Shown here piece after piece: positions 1-9,565 of a DNA stretch of 64,000 nucleotides; position 1 is the stretch's first letter, and every line of letters begins with the position of its first letter. Made by a program: the position numbers and the translations under genes. Origin of the DNA: Candidatus Latescibacterota bacterium (lineage in GTDB: Bacteria; JAAXHH01); the NCBI GenBank assembly GCA_022822725.1, contig JAJEAN010000007.1:936382-1000381 (forward strand), read 5' to 3'. The notes under the pieces were generated by a model. The model searched no databases. It was not told the DNA's origin and saw nothing but the letters and a program-made list of their open reading frames with translations.

Positions 1-187
1 ATGCTCGAATCCGCGCATCGTCAAGCGGATCATGGATCGCACAAAAGGGACTTCCCCGGCGGTTCGCGCACGGCGTTTTTCGGCACGGTGCATCCACGTC
101 CGTGTATCCGTAGTGTGTCCTCATTGTCAGATTTCGCGGGCCGAATCGGCCTGGAAGCGGGCCAGCCGGCCTGGAAGGAAGTAACGG

Positions 188-1603
188 ATGATCAATCGCG
201 CCGTTTTTGTGTTTACGGGGCTCTCCCTGCTCCTCATGCACCCGGGTGTAACCACGGCCCAGGCGCCGGCGGCTGACCGGTCTAACCTGGTACTCGAGCT
301 ACTGTTCGACGGAGACGCCAGGGATACGAGCGGCGGCGGGCATCACGGCGAGGTATTCGGCGCAGTACCCACGGACGATCGGTTCGGGCGGCCGAACGCC
401 GCCTATGCCTTCGACGGCAAGAACGATTATATCCTCGTCGCGCCTCCACCGGCGCTCATGGAAGACGCGTTTACCCTTTCGGTCTGGGCAAGGTATGATG
501 ATGAGGCCTTCTCGAGATACTGGTCCAACGCAGTCATCACCCAGGACGACGGCGGCGGCGGCGGCAAACGACGCGTCTTTCAACTGAGCCAGTTAGGTCC
601 GCTGCCCACCTGGCACATCATGGGCCGCGGCCGCGACCCACTTATAACTCGTCCCGTCGGAACCTCCGTCTGGCGACACCTGGCTGTCACCCATGACGGC
701 AACGTGCACCGCCTGTACATGGATGGTGTACTGCACGATCAGGTCGAAGCCCCCTTCCCGCCTCATCCGCAAGAACCCGTTAACGTCGGTCGCAAGGGTT
801 CGGGTGAACCGGATTTCTATTTTAAAGGCGCCATCGACGACGTGCGTATCTACACAGAAACACTTTCTCCGGAGGCCATCCTGGCCCTGGCCCGGGAGAA
901 CGGATGGCAGCCTCCACCCCTGGCGGGACTTGAGGTGCCCGACCCACCTGAGTCGTCCCTCGAAAACGCCCTGGTCGCCCACTGGCCCATGGAGACCGCC
1001 GAAATGCGCGACGTGTCGGGAAGCGGATTGAAGTCTATCGTCATGGGACAGCCGGAGGCCATAGCCGGCCGAATGGGCGGGGCGCTCCGATTCGATGGTG
1101 ACGAGGACTGGGCGGTGGTAAAGAATTCATCGCTCGATCTGCTGCACTACCTGACAATAACCTGCTGGATCAGGGGATTCGACACCGAAAGCCAGTACAG
1201 CCAGGTGATCTGGTACGGCGACGGCGCATGGGGACAGGATCCCTATTCCATGTCGATACAGGAAGGCAAGATCGGATTTCGCGTGGACGACGTGGCGACG
1301 CAATGGGAACTGATGACTGAAACGAAGCTCGACCCTGAACGCTGGATCTTCGTTGCGGCGACTTTGAGCACGCGGGCGGATGGACTCATGGATCAGAAAA
1401 TATACCTCAACGGTGAACTTGCCGTGGAACAGGTTACCGAAAATCCCTACCGGTACATCGAACTGGGCCGCATGTGGCTGACCTTCGCGACCTTCGGGGG
1501 CGGATTCGACAAAGAGCCCATGGACCTCGACGACGTAAGGCTGTACAACCGGCCACTGAGCCCGCAGGAAATCGAATCCCTTTTCGAAGGGATAGAGGAG
1601 TAA
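188..1603 (+). CDS. Secreted protein with two LamG (concanavalin-like) domains
   Basis: The protein is 471 residues. Residues 1 to about 25 form a signal peptide (hydrophobic GLSLLLMHPG then TTAQA), so it should leave the cytoplasm. Two LamG/concanavalin A-like jelly-roll domains follow, about 33-240 and 258-470. Each ends with the same kind of closing strand (DDVRIYTETLSPEAI and DDVRLYNRPLSPQEI), which is typical of the Laminin_G_3 family. Such domains usually bind polysaccharide; no catalytic motif is visible, so a binding role is inferred. The ATG is preceded by a GGAAGGAAG ribosome-binding site. It ends four bases before the exported aminotransferase gene, so the two are probably co-transcribed. 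The 187 bases before it hold no gene that I can support. Confidence 0.85.
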   Translation: MINRAVFVFTGLSLLLMHPGVTTAQAPAADRSNLVLELLFDGDARDTSGGGHHGEVFGAVPTDDRFGRPNAAYAFDGKNDYILVAPPPALMEDAFTLSVWARYDDEAFSRYWSNAVITQDDGGGGGKRRVFQLSQLGPLPTWHIMGRGRDPLITRPVGTSVWRHLAVTHDGNVHRLYMDGVLHDQVEAPFPPHPQEPVNVGRKGSGEPDFYFKGAIDDVRIYTETLSPEAILALARENGWQPPPLAGLEVPDPPESSLENALVAHWPMETAEMRDVSGSGLKSIVMGQPEAIAGRMGGALRFDGDEDWAVVKNSSLDLLHYLTITCWIRGFDTESQYSQVIWYGDGAWGQDPYSMSIQEGKIGFRVDDVATQWELMTETKLDPERWIFVAATLSTRADGLMDQKIYLNGELAVEQVTENPYRYIELGRMWLTFATFGGGFDKEPMDLDDVRLYNRPLSPQEIESLFEGIEE

Positions 1604-1607
1604 CAGC

Positions 1608-2981
1608 ATGAATCGCCATACCGACCGCGCAAACGAAGCGCCGTTGGACCGGAAAGAATCGGACGACACAGCACGGGACGACACAGCACGGGACGAACCA
1701 GGAAGCCGGCGCCAGTTTCTCAAAGGGAGCCTCGCGGCGGCGGCCGGTGTCGCAACGGCGTCGATGTGGGACGCGACGGCGGCGATCGCGCAGGAAGACG
1801 AAGAGCCTCTCGCAGGCCCGCCCGACCGTATCGACGACGAAGCCTACTGGGAAAAGGTCCGCGCGCAGTTTCACCTGAAACCGGACACCATATATCTGAA
1901 CAACGGGACCCTCGGGCTGTGCCCTAAACCGGTCACGCAGGCCGTGTACGACGGGTACGTGTATCTCGCGGAGACCGGCAGCGAAGGAAGGTACCAACTC
2001 TGGGACGAAGTGGAGGAAAGCCGGAAGATGGCCGCCCGGTTTCTGGGAGCGGACGAAAAGGAAATCGCGCTGACCCGGAACGCGACGCAAGGGCTCCGGT
2101 TTATCGTGAACGGGATCCGCATGGAACCCGGAGACGAAATGGTCATGACCACGGATGAGCACATCGCAGGTTACCAGCCATGGAACCAGCGTGCCCGGCG
2201 CTACGGCATTCGAGTCAACCAGATTCAGATTCCAAGCCCGCCGGGTAGCAAACAGGAAGTGGTGGACCTCTTTGAACAGGCTTTGACGCCGCGGACGAAA
2301 GTGATTTTCTTCTGCCACGTTACCCGTGGTCCCGGCCTGCTCTATCCGGTCAGGGAACTGTGCGACATGGCCCGTGAAAAGGGCATTGTATCTGCTGTCG
2401 ACGGCGCCCAGACGCCCGGTATGACCCCCGTAAACCTGCATGAGATGGGTTGCGACCTCTTCGCCACGAGCCTGCACAAGTGGGCGCTGACGCCTTCGGG
2501 TACCGGATGTCTATACGTTCGGGAGGGTTTCCAGGACAACTTCTGGCCAGGATCGGGCGGAAACGGACCATGGGATGACCGCGAACAGGGGCTGTGGCAC
2601 GTGGGTCCCCACGGCACTTACGAACGGCCGGTCAGGGCCGCAATCAAGACCGCACTGAATTTCCTCGAATCGATCGGCATGGATGCCATCTTCGCGCGCG
2701 ACCGGATGTTGTCCGATTATCTGAAGGGACAACTCATGGAGTTGCCCGGTGTAAGCCTGGGGACTTCAACGGACCATGCGCTGTCGAGTCCGGGAATCAC
2801 CTCCTTCGGTGTGGAGAGGTGGGATTCCAACCTGCTTCGGGGGATCCTCGAGGGCAAGGCCGGGATCGTCTTGAGCCGGGACCAGAGACGTACCCACGAC
2901 CTGGTCCGGGTGTCCACGCACTTCTACAACACGCCTGGGGAAATCGATCGTCTGATCGAAGTGTTGAAGGAGATCTTGTAG
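1608..2981 (+). CDS. Tat-exported class V aminotransferase
   Basis: This 457-residue protein is a PLP-dependent fold type I enzyme of the class V aminotransferase / cysteine desulfurase / isopenicillin N epimerase-like group. The N-terminus carries a twin-arginine signal (SRRQFLKGSLAAAAG, near residue 30), preceded by an unusually long charged stretch. The PLP lysine is expected at K291 in TSLHKWALTPSGTG, with DGAQTPG as the conserved aspartate region. The substrate cannot be told from sequence. Export of a PLP enzyme implies folding with cofactor before Tat transport. It follows the LamG gene by four bases. A cytoplasmic paralogue lies at 4373. Confidence 0.88.
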   Translation: MNRHTDRANEAPLDRKESDDTARDDTARDEPGSRRQFLKGSLAAAAGVATASMWDATAAIAQEDEEPLAGPPDRIDDEAYWEKVRAQFHLKPDTIYLNNGTLGLCPKPVTQAVYDGYVYLAETGSEGRYQLWDEVEESRKMAARFLGADEKEIALTRNATQGLRFIVNGIRMEPGDEMVMTTDEHIAGYQPWNQRARRYGIRVNQIQIPSPPGSKQEVVDLFEQALTPRTKVIFFCHVTRGPGLLYPVRELCDMAREKGIVSAVDGAQTPGMTPVNLHEMGCDLFATSLHKWALTPSGTGCLYVREGFQDNFWPGSGGNGPWDDREQGLWHVGPHGTYERPVRAAIKTALNFLESIGMDAIFARDRMLSDYLKGQLMELPGVSLGTSTDHALSSPGITSFGVERWDSNLLRGILEGKAGIVLSRDQRRTHDLVRVSTHFYNTPGEIDRLIEVLKEIL

Positions 2982-3004
2982 CCGCCGGTTGGAAACTGGC
3001 GAGA

Positions 3005-3955
3005 TCAAACCCCTCCGTCGATGCAGCCGGTCCCGTCGTTGAAGTGCTCCGCACCTCGGTCCCGCAGGAAATCCAACGCACTGCGCAGATCCGGAATCCC
3101 GGTTCGTCCCCCGAGCCGGGTGCAGCTCAAGGCGGCGACGGCCGATGAGAATACCGCCGTCTTCTCAAGATGCCACTCCTGCAGCAGGCCGAAAACGTAT
3201 GCGCCGTGGTATACGTCGCCCGCGCCGGTCGTATCGACGACCTCCACGGGGAAAGCCGGCGTGTGGAATGTCCGCCCGCCAGCCAGCGTCAGGCTGCCTT
3301 GCTCGCCGAGGGTGACGATCACGACGGATGATCCGCGACTGGACAGGGACTTTGCGGCCGCTGCCGGATCGACCAGGCCGGTCAATTCATCGGCGAACAC
3401 CCGAGATGCGATCAGGTAGTCCGTCGCCCGTAGCAGATCCTCGATATCCTGGGGGCGGGACAGGCTGTCCGCGTCCAGGACCACGGGCACGCCCGCCCCG
3501 CGCGCGATTTCCGCGGCGGCCAGTGCGGCCCGCCGGCCCGTGGTGTCGAGGAGAAGGTACTTTGCGTCGGCGATCATACCGGCAGGAAGCTCCATGGGAG
3601 ACATTTCCACGGTCGTTCCGGCAGCCATGATAGTGCGCTGCCCGGTCGATTCATCGACGAGAATCATGCTGACGGGAGTCGTTGTACCAGGCTCCACGTT
3701 CAATTGGGCCGAATCGACACCATACCGGTCGAATTCCTCCTTCACGGCGCGGCCCGCCATGTCGTTTCCGACTTTGCCCACGAAGGCGGTGGACGCCCCC
3801 AGCCGGGATAGCGTCACCAGCCCGGTGGAGACCATCCCGCCGCCCTGCTGGGTCGAGTCGCTCATCCAGACCTGCTCGTCCTGGTCCGGCATGCGGGGCA
3901 CGATACCCAGGAAGTCCAGGCAGGCGCAGCCAAGTCCGACGACGTCAAAGGCCAT
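3005..3955 (-). CDS. PfkB-family carbohydrate kinase (ribokinase-like)
   Basis: The protein is about 316 residues, a usual length for PfkB sugar/nucleoside kinases. The C-terminal signature DTTGAGDVYHGAYVFGLL supplies the anion hole and the catalytic aspartate; the N-terminal part has the GG motif (QQGGGMVSTGLVTLSRLGA). It probably phosphorylates a sugar or a related metabolite; the substrate is unknown. I start it at the ATG at 3955, because GGGGGA lies about eight bases upstream, rather than at a TTG five codons earlier. It converges with the Tat aminotransferase gene, 23 bases apart. Confidence 0.88.
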   Translation of the reverse strand: MAFDVVGLGCACLDFLGIVPRMPDQDEQVWMSDSTQQGGGMVSTGLVTLSRLGASTAFVGKVGNDMAGRAVKEEFDRYGVDSAQLNVEPGTTTPVSMILVDESTGQRTIMAAGTTVEMSPMELPAGMIADAKYLLLDTTGRRAALAAAEIARGAGVPVVLDADSLSRPQDIEDLLRATDYLIASRVFADELTGLVDPAAAAKSLSSRGSSVVIVTLGEQGSLTLAGGRTFHTPAFPVEVVDTTGAGDVYHGAYVFGLLQEWHLEKTAVFSSAVAALSCTRLGGRTGIPDLRSALDFLRDRGAEHFNDGTGCIDGGV

Positions 3956-4372
3956 CTTCTGTTCCCCCAAATCAACTTCTCGTCAATCAACCGAGCTTCA
4001 CGTGAATGCCCGTTACATCCGCTACGACAGGCAGCGGGTCCGATATGCCTCTCTTCGCGTCCAGACCATCAAGTCTGAATAGGTCAGGTGATCCGTGGCA
4101 TGGATTATTCGGTCCAGGGTCGATATGGAACGAGGAGGTGCGAAAAACTAACCCAACGGACGCCGGCGTCAAGCCCAATTCAATTGACAGGTTCCCCGGG
4201 CAGCCCTACCATTTCACGACGATCGGGACTGGACGCTGCTATGTCCGTTAAAATACCGACCAGCATGAGGCCTTTCAGGTCGCGACCGGCCTGATGAGCC
4301 CGGCCTGGATGAGTCCGGCCTGATGAGACTCAACCACGAGATGCCCACCCGAAACCACAAGGAACACGGTTC
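3956..4372. other. Intergenic region with a promoter and short repeats
   Basis: This stretch of about 400 bases separates the divergent kinase and aminotransferase genes. I see no gene in it. It holds a plus-strand promoter candidate (4184-4212) and, at about 4285-4330, three near-copies of a CCGGCCTGATGAG-type word. Confidence 0.5.
4184..4212 (+). promoter_or_regulatory. Sigma70-type promoter candidate
   Basis: TTGACA (4184-4189) is followed by a 17-base spacer and TACCAT (4207-4212, four of six matches to the -10 consensus). It points at the aminotransferase gene starting at 4373 and would give a leader of about 150 bases. Confidence 0.5.
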
Positions 4373-5545
4373 ATGTCACTGACCGCGGACGTACGGGCCA
4401 TGCTGCCCGACCTGGACGGCTACGCGTATTTCCAGACCAGCGGGTTTTCTCCCAAGCTGAACCTCGTCGTCGATGAAGTCGTCCACTGGCTGAAGTTCCA
4501 GAGCCGGGGTCCCGCCCTTCCTTTCGTCGCCCGGCGGATCGAGGAACTGAAGCGGGATATCCGGAGCAAGGTCGCACGCACCATCAACGCCACGCCTGAA
4601 GAGATCGTCATGACGGAGAACACCACGATCGGTATCAACATCGTGGCCAACGGCATCGACTGGAAACCGGGCGACAACGTGTTGCTGACCACGCACGAGC
4701 ACCCGGGCAACCGGCTGACCTGGTACAACCTGACCGGCCGGCACGACGTGGAACTCCGGTTTGTCCCGTTATACAACGATCACGGCAGAACGCTCGAAGA
4801 GATGGACCGCCTGATCGACGAGCGGACCCGGCTGGTCAGCGTCAGCCACGTCTCAAGACGTACCGGCCTGCGCCTGCCGGGAAGGGAAGTCTGCGACCTG
4901 GCCCACGGTAAAGACACGCCTGTCCTCTACGACGGCGCGCAGTCCTTCGGGGCCGTACCCATCGACGTCCGGGACCTGGACTGCGATTTCTACAGCTTCT
5001 GCGGCCACAAATATACGATGGCGCCCCAGGGAACCGGGGGACTGTTCATCCGCAAGGACCGCATCGAATGGCTCAAGCCGAGCTGGATCGGGTCCCACTC
5101 GCAGAAGTCCTTCGACCAGGAAGGCAACATGGACCTGCACGACGAGGCCAGGCGTTTCGAGTTCGCCACGCGGAGTGTGCCCGACCAGGCGGGTTTCGGC
5201 AAGGCCCTGGACATCTGGGACGGACTGGGATGGGACGCGGTATTCGCGGGTATTGCGTCGTACACGGACCGGATGAAGGCTGCGCTGCGGGAGATTCCGG
5301 AACTGATCCTGGAAACGCCGCCGTCCTACGACGATTCGTCCGGGATCGTCACTTTCCACGTGCCGGGTCTGGAGGCGGGCCCCTTGTCGGAAAGCCTTCA
5401 GCAACATGAGAAAGTGCTGGTCTCCCCGCTCGAATTCGCGGAGGAAAGCACCCGCGTCTCGACCCACGTATTCAACTCGGATGAGGATCTGGAACGGCTG
5501 ACGTCGGGGATTCGAAGGGTACAGCGCGAGGGGTTGGGCTCGTAG
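4373..5545 (+). CDS. Class V aminotransferase
   Basis: The protein is 390 residues with no signal peptide, so it should be cytoplasmic. It has the fold type I PLP architecture of class V aminotransferases: YDGAQSFGAVPID contains the aspartate that contacts the pyridine ring, and the Schiff-base lysine is expected at K213 in FCGHKYTMAPQGTGG. It resembles the Tat-exported paralogue at 1608 in length and motif order. Likely activities include cysteine desulfurase-like, epimerase-like or aminotransferase chemistry; I cannot choose. It has its own promoter candidate upstream and converges with the BIG2 lipoprotein gene. Confidence 0.88.
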   Translation: MSLTADVRAMLPDLDGYAYFQTSGFSPKLNLVVDEVVHWLKFQSRGPALPFVARRIEELKRDIRSKVARTINATPEEIVMTENTTIGINIVANGIDWKPGDNVLLTTHEHPGNRLTWYNLTGRHDVELRFVPLYNDHGRTLEEMDRLIDERTRLVSVSHVSRRTGLRLPGREVCDLAHGKDTPVLYDGAQSFGAVPIDVRDLDCDFYSFCGHKYTMAPQGTGGLFIRKDRIEWLKPSWIGSHSQKSFDQEGNMDLHDEARRFEFATRSVPDQAGFGKALDIWDGLGWDAVFAGIASYTDRMKAALREIPELILETPPSYDDSSGIVTFHVPGLEAGPLSESLQQHEKVLVSPLEFAEESTRVSTHVFNSDEDLERLTSGIRRVQREGLGS

Positions 5546-5605
5546 AACCCATGTGCCACGATGCCGGTCGCGCCCGAGCGTTCCGGTGCACTGTACCTAC
5601 TCATC

Positions 5606-5631
5606 GGCGATTCCGTTCAGGAGGGATCGCC
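5606..5631. terminator. Hairpin between convergent genes
   Basis: GGCGATTCC and GGGATCGCC form a nine-base stem with one G-U pair around an eight-base loop, between the ends of two convergent genes. There is no T tract on either side, so intrinsic termination is only possible, not clear. Confidence 0.35.
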
Positions 5632-5654
5632 GTATATTCAAAGCGCCGCGCCGC

Positions 5655-7286
5655 TTACTGTTCCATTACATTGAACGAAGCAGACCGAGTCGAAACGATG
5701 GACGGCTGAAGCGTGTAAGGCGACATGTCAAGTTCCTGCTCATCAAAATAGTCCAGCCGGTTCGGTATCGACATCATCATAAGCCATCGCTCCGATTCCG
5801 TCAGTCGTTCCGGGCGGTACCGCACCGCGAAGTACGGAAGTATGCTCTCGGCAATGTCTTCCCCATCGGGAAAGTCTCGGGCGTACTCGGAGATTGCGAC
5901 ACCGTCCGCTTCTTGCGCTACGCGCCAGCCGGGGGAGTCACCGTGCTCCCGATCAAGCGACATATGTGCGCCCTCATGCAGGAATACCTCTTCCAGAAAT
6001 CCCTCGCTCACGGCAGCAATGGTTGCTTGATCTTCCGTATGAATTAAGTAACTTCCGTTGTAGCCATTGCCCCCGAAATCCCCTTGCCCCGCATTGACTT
6101 CCACCTCCTTGAGGTTCGACAGAAGGGCCGCCGGCATACGCCCGATCGCCGGCGCGAACACTGCTATCTCCGCGCGCGCTGCCTCGGGGCTCCCGAACTC
6201 CGGATTGAACTGCCATTCTGCCGTCCGATCACCGAATTGCACGTTGAACAAATAGGCATTCACGGTGATCCACTCGTCGACCCGTCTGTCAAAGATCTCC
6301 CGCATCCCGCGGCCGGTATAGGTGACTTCGCCGAACGAAGTGGGGTCCTCAGGGCCAAGTATCTCCGGTGTAATCCATACTGTACCGCTGAACGGCGGTA
6401 ATCCTGTGTGCTCAAGTGTGAAGTGCTGCGTGTAGTCCGAATCCACCGTGATCTCGATGGTTTGTTCCCGGTAGATTGGTTTGGCGCTGACAGTGATCTC
6501 GACCTGCCCTGAAACGTTTGAAAACCGGTACTGCCCACGCTCATCTGCGGTCATGGACTCTTCCGTACCATTTCTTAGTCGAACTGTCGCACCTGGAATC
6601 GCAAGACCCGCTCTCCGACCATCAGTCACTATGCCCGAAAGCGTGTACGTCTCCATAACCGTGACGGTAGCGGTCGAAGACGCGCTGCCCGAACGCGCCG
6701 TGATGGTTGCCACACCATTCGAAACCGCCGTGACCACCCCCTGTGTACTGACGGTGGCTACACCGTCGTCGCTGCTCTGCCAGGATACCATTGCGCCTGA
6801 CACCAGCTGTCCGTTCTGATCCAGCACCGAGGCCGCCAGTTCCACCGTCTTTCCGATTTCCTTGAGGGTGGCCGAGGACGGCTCGATGGTTATGCTGGCG
6901 ACAGACTGCTTAACCGTGACGGTCACGGTCGAAGACGCGCTACCCGAACGCGCCGTGATGGTTGCCACACCATTCGAAACCGCCGTAACCACCCCCAGTG
7001 TACTGACGGTGGCTACACCCGGACTACTGCTTGTCCAGATCACGGAAGCGCTACCAAGCACCGCATTGTTCTGATCGAAGACCTTGGCTGTTATGGACTC
7101 TGTCTGGCCTACAGCGCTGAGTGTAACGGTTGTGAGGGAGACCGTAACCCGGTTAGGTACAGGTACCGGAGGAGGTAACGGCTTAACTGACGCGGGCTGC
7201 GTCGGACTGTCCGTACCGCAAGTCGTCAGCACGGCCATTACCAGAAAAGCCAGAAGAGGTTTGATGTGGGGGCTGGCTTCACGCAA
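5655..7286 (-). CDS. Lipoprotein with two BIG2 domains and an HExxH metalloprotease-like region
   Basis: The 543-residue protein starts with a lipoprotein signal (hydrophobic LLAFLVMAVLTTC, lipid-anchoring Cys around residue 23). Two bacterial Ig-like group 2 domains follow (about 45-125 and 130-210), then a carboxypeptidase regulatory-like domain (about 212-290), then about 250 residues containing HEGAH at 437-441. HExxH is the zinc-binding and catalytic signature of many metallopeptidases, so a surface protease is plausible, though I do not recognise a named peptidase family. The start is a TTG; a stop lies three codons upstream in frame and no ATG precedes the signal. The two BIG2 domains share a nearly identical stretch of about 100 bases, which indicates a recent internal duplication. 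Confidence 0.8.
   Translation of the reverse strand: MREASPHIKPLLAFLVMAVLTTCGTDSPTQPASVKPLPPPVPVPNRVTVSLTTVTLSAVGQTESITAKVFDQNNAVLGSASVIWTSSSPGVATVSTLGVVTAVSNGVATITARSGSASSTVTVTVKQSVASITIEPSSATLKEIGKTVELAASVLDQNGQLVSGAMVSWQSSDDGVATVSTQGVVTAVSNGVATITARSGSASSTATVTVMETYTLSGIVTDGRRAGLAIPGATVRLRNGTEESMTADERGQYRFSNVSGQVEITVSAKPIYREQTIEITVDSDYTQHFTLEHTGLPPFSGTVWITPEILGPEDPTSFGEVTYTGRGMREIFDRRVDEWITVNAYLFNVQFGDRTAEWQFNPEFGSPEAARAEIAVFAPAIGRMPAALLSNLKEVEVNAGQGDFGGNGYNGSYLIHTEDQATIAAVSEGFLEEVFLHEGAHMSLDREHGDSPGWRVAQEADGVAISEYARDFPDGEDIAESILPYFAVRYRPERLTESERWLMMMSIPNRLDYFDEQELDMSPYTLQPSIVSTRSASFNVMEQ
6661..7020. repeat. Direct repeat spanning the BIG2 domains (255-base period)
   Basis: About 105 bases starting at 6661 recur almost unchanged from 6916. 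The offset is 255 bases, exactly 85 codons or one BIG2 domain. The encoded TAVSNGVATITARSGSASS is identical in both copies. Confidence 0.85.
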
Positions 7287-7330
7287 GGCAACTCACCATG
7301 AACGCATACCTGGAAATCCAAACATAGTTA

Positions 7331-8425
7331 TCAACGAAACCAGTCGTAATTCAGCCCCAGCGACCTGTCCTCCAGGGGCAGGTCGACGCGCACGCCGCCC
7401 CTTGCCGAGGAGAGCTTGAGGGCGACTTCCACTTCCAGCGCCATGGCCACGCGGCGGCCCGAGTTCTTCGGTTCGTCCAGCTTTCCCGCCAGGCAGTCCA
7501 TCACGTCGTTCAGCGAATACACCCCGCCATAGGGTGGCACGAACTGGGGTCCCGGCCAGGGTGTTTCCACGCGGTAGGGCCGGCCCTCCACCTCCATCTT
7601 CTCCCACCGCTGCCAGCCCGTGAGGAAATCGTAGGCCAGGTCGCCTTTGCTGCCGTGCAGGCGCACGCCTGGTGCGCCGGTGCGGAAGTGGACCACGAGG
7701 CCGCTTTCGGTCACCATCATGCCCTGACCCGTGAACTCGTCGCTTCCGGACTCCCGCCGCGGTTCATCGCCGGTACCGATTACCCAGACCGGTTCGCTGT
7801 CCAGGAAATAGGACCAGTGCTGGTGTTGGGCGGCGGGTCCCGGCGCTTCGATCGACAGCAACTCCCCGATGCCGCCGTCGCGCACCAGGGCGCCGGCACG
7901 GGCGAAAGATGGATGCGTGGTGGCGATCGCGCCGCAACTCAACGGCACGCCCGCTTCCGCGCAGGTCCGCACCATCCGGTCCGCTTCTTCGAGCGTATGG
8001 GCCATGGGCTTCTCGGTGAATATGCCCTTCGCGCCATGATGCACGGCGAGGCAGGTCAGGTCGGCACGATGCTTGGTGTTCGTGGCAATGGAGACGATGT
8101 CCGGCCGCTCGATGGCCAGCATATCCCCGGCATCGTCATAAAGGGACACGACGTCGTACCGCTCCCTGAAGGCCCGCAACCGCTTCACATCCCGATCCGC
8201 CGCCGCGACGAGGTCGATCTCGGGACGGTCCCACAGCGCCTCGGCGTAGGAGGACGGCAGACCCTCCGTGCCGGGATTCTCATGATAAAGGAAACGCCGG
8301 TGGATATTCAGCTCTGGCGTGGGACGATCGATATCATCCACGTCCCACACGCCCGTCCTTTGGGCGAGATCGTAAAGCATACCCATCCAGCCGAGACCGA
8401 TGAGTCCTGCCCGGTACTTCGCCAC
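7331..8425 (-). CDS. Gfo/Idh/MocA-family oxidoreductase
   Basis: This is an NAD(P)-dependent dehydrogenase of about 364 residues with an N-terminal Rossmann fold (AGLIGLGWMG) and the family motif EKP in FTEKPMAH, whose lysine is catalytic. The C-terminal alpha/beta domain is present. The substrate is probably a cyclic polyol, sugar or amino-sugar derivative. I start it at GTG 8425, because GGGGAGGAGG sits right upstream, instead of at codons ten residues earlier. It is the last gene of a minus-strand run with an Ldh2-type dehydrogenase, an aldolase, a methyltransferase and a second Gfo/Idh/MocA enzyme. Confidence 0.88.
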   Translation of the reverse strand: MAKYRAGLIGLGWMGMLYDLAQRTGVWDVDDIDRPTPELNIHRRFLYHENPGTEGLPSSYAEALWDRPEIDLVAAADRDVKRLRAFRERYDVVSLYDDAGDMLAIERPDIVSIATNTKHRADLTCLAVHHGAKGIFTEKPMAHTLEEADRMVRTCAEAGVPLSCGAIATTHPSFARAGALVRDGGIGELLSIEAPGPAAQHQHWSYFLDSEPVWVIGTGDEPRRESGSDEFTGQGMMVTESGLVVHFRTGAPGVRLHGSKGDLAYDFLTGWQRWEKMEVEGRPYRVETPWPGPQFVPPYGGVYSLNDVMDCLAGKLDEPKNSGRRVAMALEVEVALKLSSARGGVRVDLPLEDRSLGLNYDWFR

Positions 8426-8467
8426 GGATTTCCTCCTCCCCTGTAACCAGGTCAACGGCGAGTCGGC

Positions 8468-9475
8468 CTATTCATTCCAGGGCAGCGGCACGCCCAGCCG
8501 CTCGCTCATTTCCTGTACGGCACGTTGTTCGATCTCGCCGAACCGGATGCCCTGATCCCGGTGGAGCGCCACGCGCGTCTCTTCTATCGCGCCGGGCAAC
8601 AAAGCTTCGTCATATCCCGGCATGGGCTCGTAGGTCTCTCTCACATCCCTTACGAAACGGTCGACTTCCTTCCGAAAATCCGCATTGGGAATCACCGTTT
8701 CGATATGAACCGCCAATACCATGCCGCCATGATTTGCCCCGGGCCACCGCGCCTGAACCTCATCAGCCTCCGGCAGCGCGGCGCCGGCCAGCGCGCATCC
8801 CAGTACCGTGGCGACCGCCCCGTAACCGATGCTCTTGAAGAAGGCGGCAGGTATGCGGGACAGCAAATCGTCGAATTCGGGCGAATGCTGGTAGTCTGCC
8901 AGGATGCGCGTGGCCACGTCCTGTACGATGGGTGGTTCATCGCCCGCCGGTATCCCGAAGCAAAGCGGGGGATTGCCGAGGTACCCGATCTGGGGCTTCG
9001 GGTCCTGGCCTCGGGCATCGCCCATGTTGCGGTAGCCCTGGACCGAGAACCCGATGCAGCCCGACGCCATGCACATGCGGGTGTAGTGGCCCGCCGAGCC
9101 GTAATGGCCAATGTGTCTGACCAGTCCCATGCCCATTCCCGTTTCGCGCGCCCGGGCGATGGCGCCTTCCGTCGCCTCCACCATGGGCCAGTACCCCAGC
9201 GTGCCATCGCCGTCCACGATGACGGAAGTGGGGGATTCGGCAATGACCCGGACGTCGGGGCGAGGGTTCGCCTGCCCCTCGGCGAATGACCGCGTGTAGC
9301 CGGATGCCGCTCGGACCCCGTGGCTGCGTACGCCGCGCAGATCGGAGTTAACGAGCAGGCGGCTGATGATCGAAGCATGGTGATTGGATAGACCCACTTT
9401 TTCGAAACAGGCTGTCGTGAAGGCCAGCAGGGATGTCTCATCGACATGGATATATGCTTCCGGCGGACGATTCAT
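8468..9475 (-). CDS. Ldh2-type malate/L-lactate/ureidoglycolate dehydrogenase
   Basis: The 335-residue protein belongs to the Ldh_2 family of NAD(P)H-dependent 2-hydroxyacid oxidoreductases, which have a non-Rossmann fold. Typical motifs are NSDLRGVRSHGVRAASGY near the N-terminus, RHIGHYGSAGHYTRM, and GYGAVATVLGCALAGA before the C-terminal AVHIE strand. The ATG at 9475 follows AAAGGAACC; a TTG one codon earlier is less likely. Together with the aldolase upstream and the Gfo/Idh/MocA gene downstream it suggests oxidation of a sugar acid or 2-hydroxyacid. Confidence 0.87.
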   Translation of the reverse strand: MNRPPEAYIHVDETSLLAFTTACFEKVGLSNHHASIISRLLVNSDLRGVRSHGVRAASGYTRSFAEGQANPRPDVRVIAESPTSVIVDGDGTLGYWPMVEATEGAIARARETGMGMGLVRHIGHYGSAGHYTRMCMASGCIGFSVQGYRNMGDARGQDPKPQIGYLGNPPLCFGIPAGDEPPIVQDVATRILADYQHSPEFDDLLSRIPAAFFKSIGYGAVATVLGCALAGAALPEADEVQARWPGANHGGMVLAVHIETVIPNADFRKEVDRFVRDVRETYEPMPGYDEALLPGAIEETRVALHRDQGIRFGEIEQRAVQEMSERLGVPLPWNE

Positions 9476-9565
9476 CAATGGTTCCTTTGGAATTGAAGCG
9501 GTGTTTACATATTGGTGGAAATGGCCTGCGTGGTTTAACGAAATGCATGGACGAACAGGTCAGAA

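Noticed and set aside
1-276. A 91-residue frame at the left edge
   Set aside because: It overlaps the start and signal peptide of the LamG gene in another frame and has no ribosome-binding site or motif.
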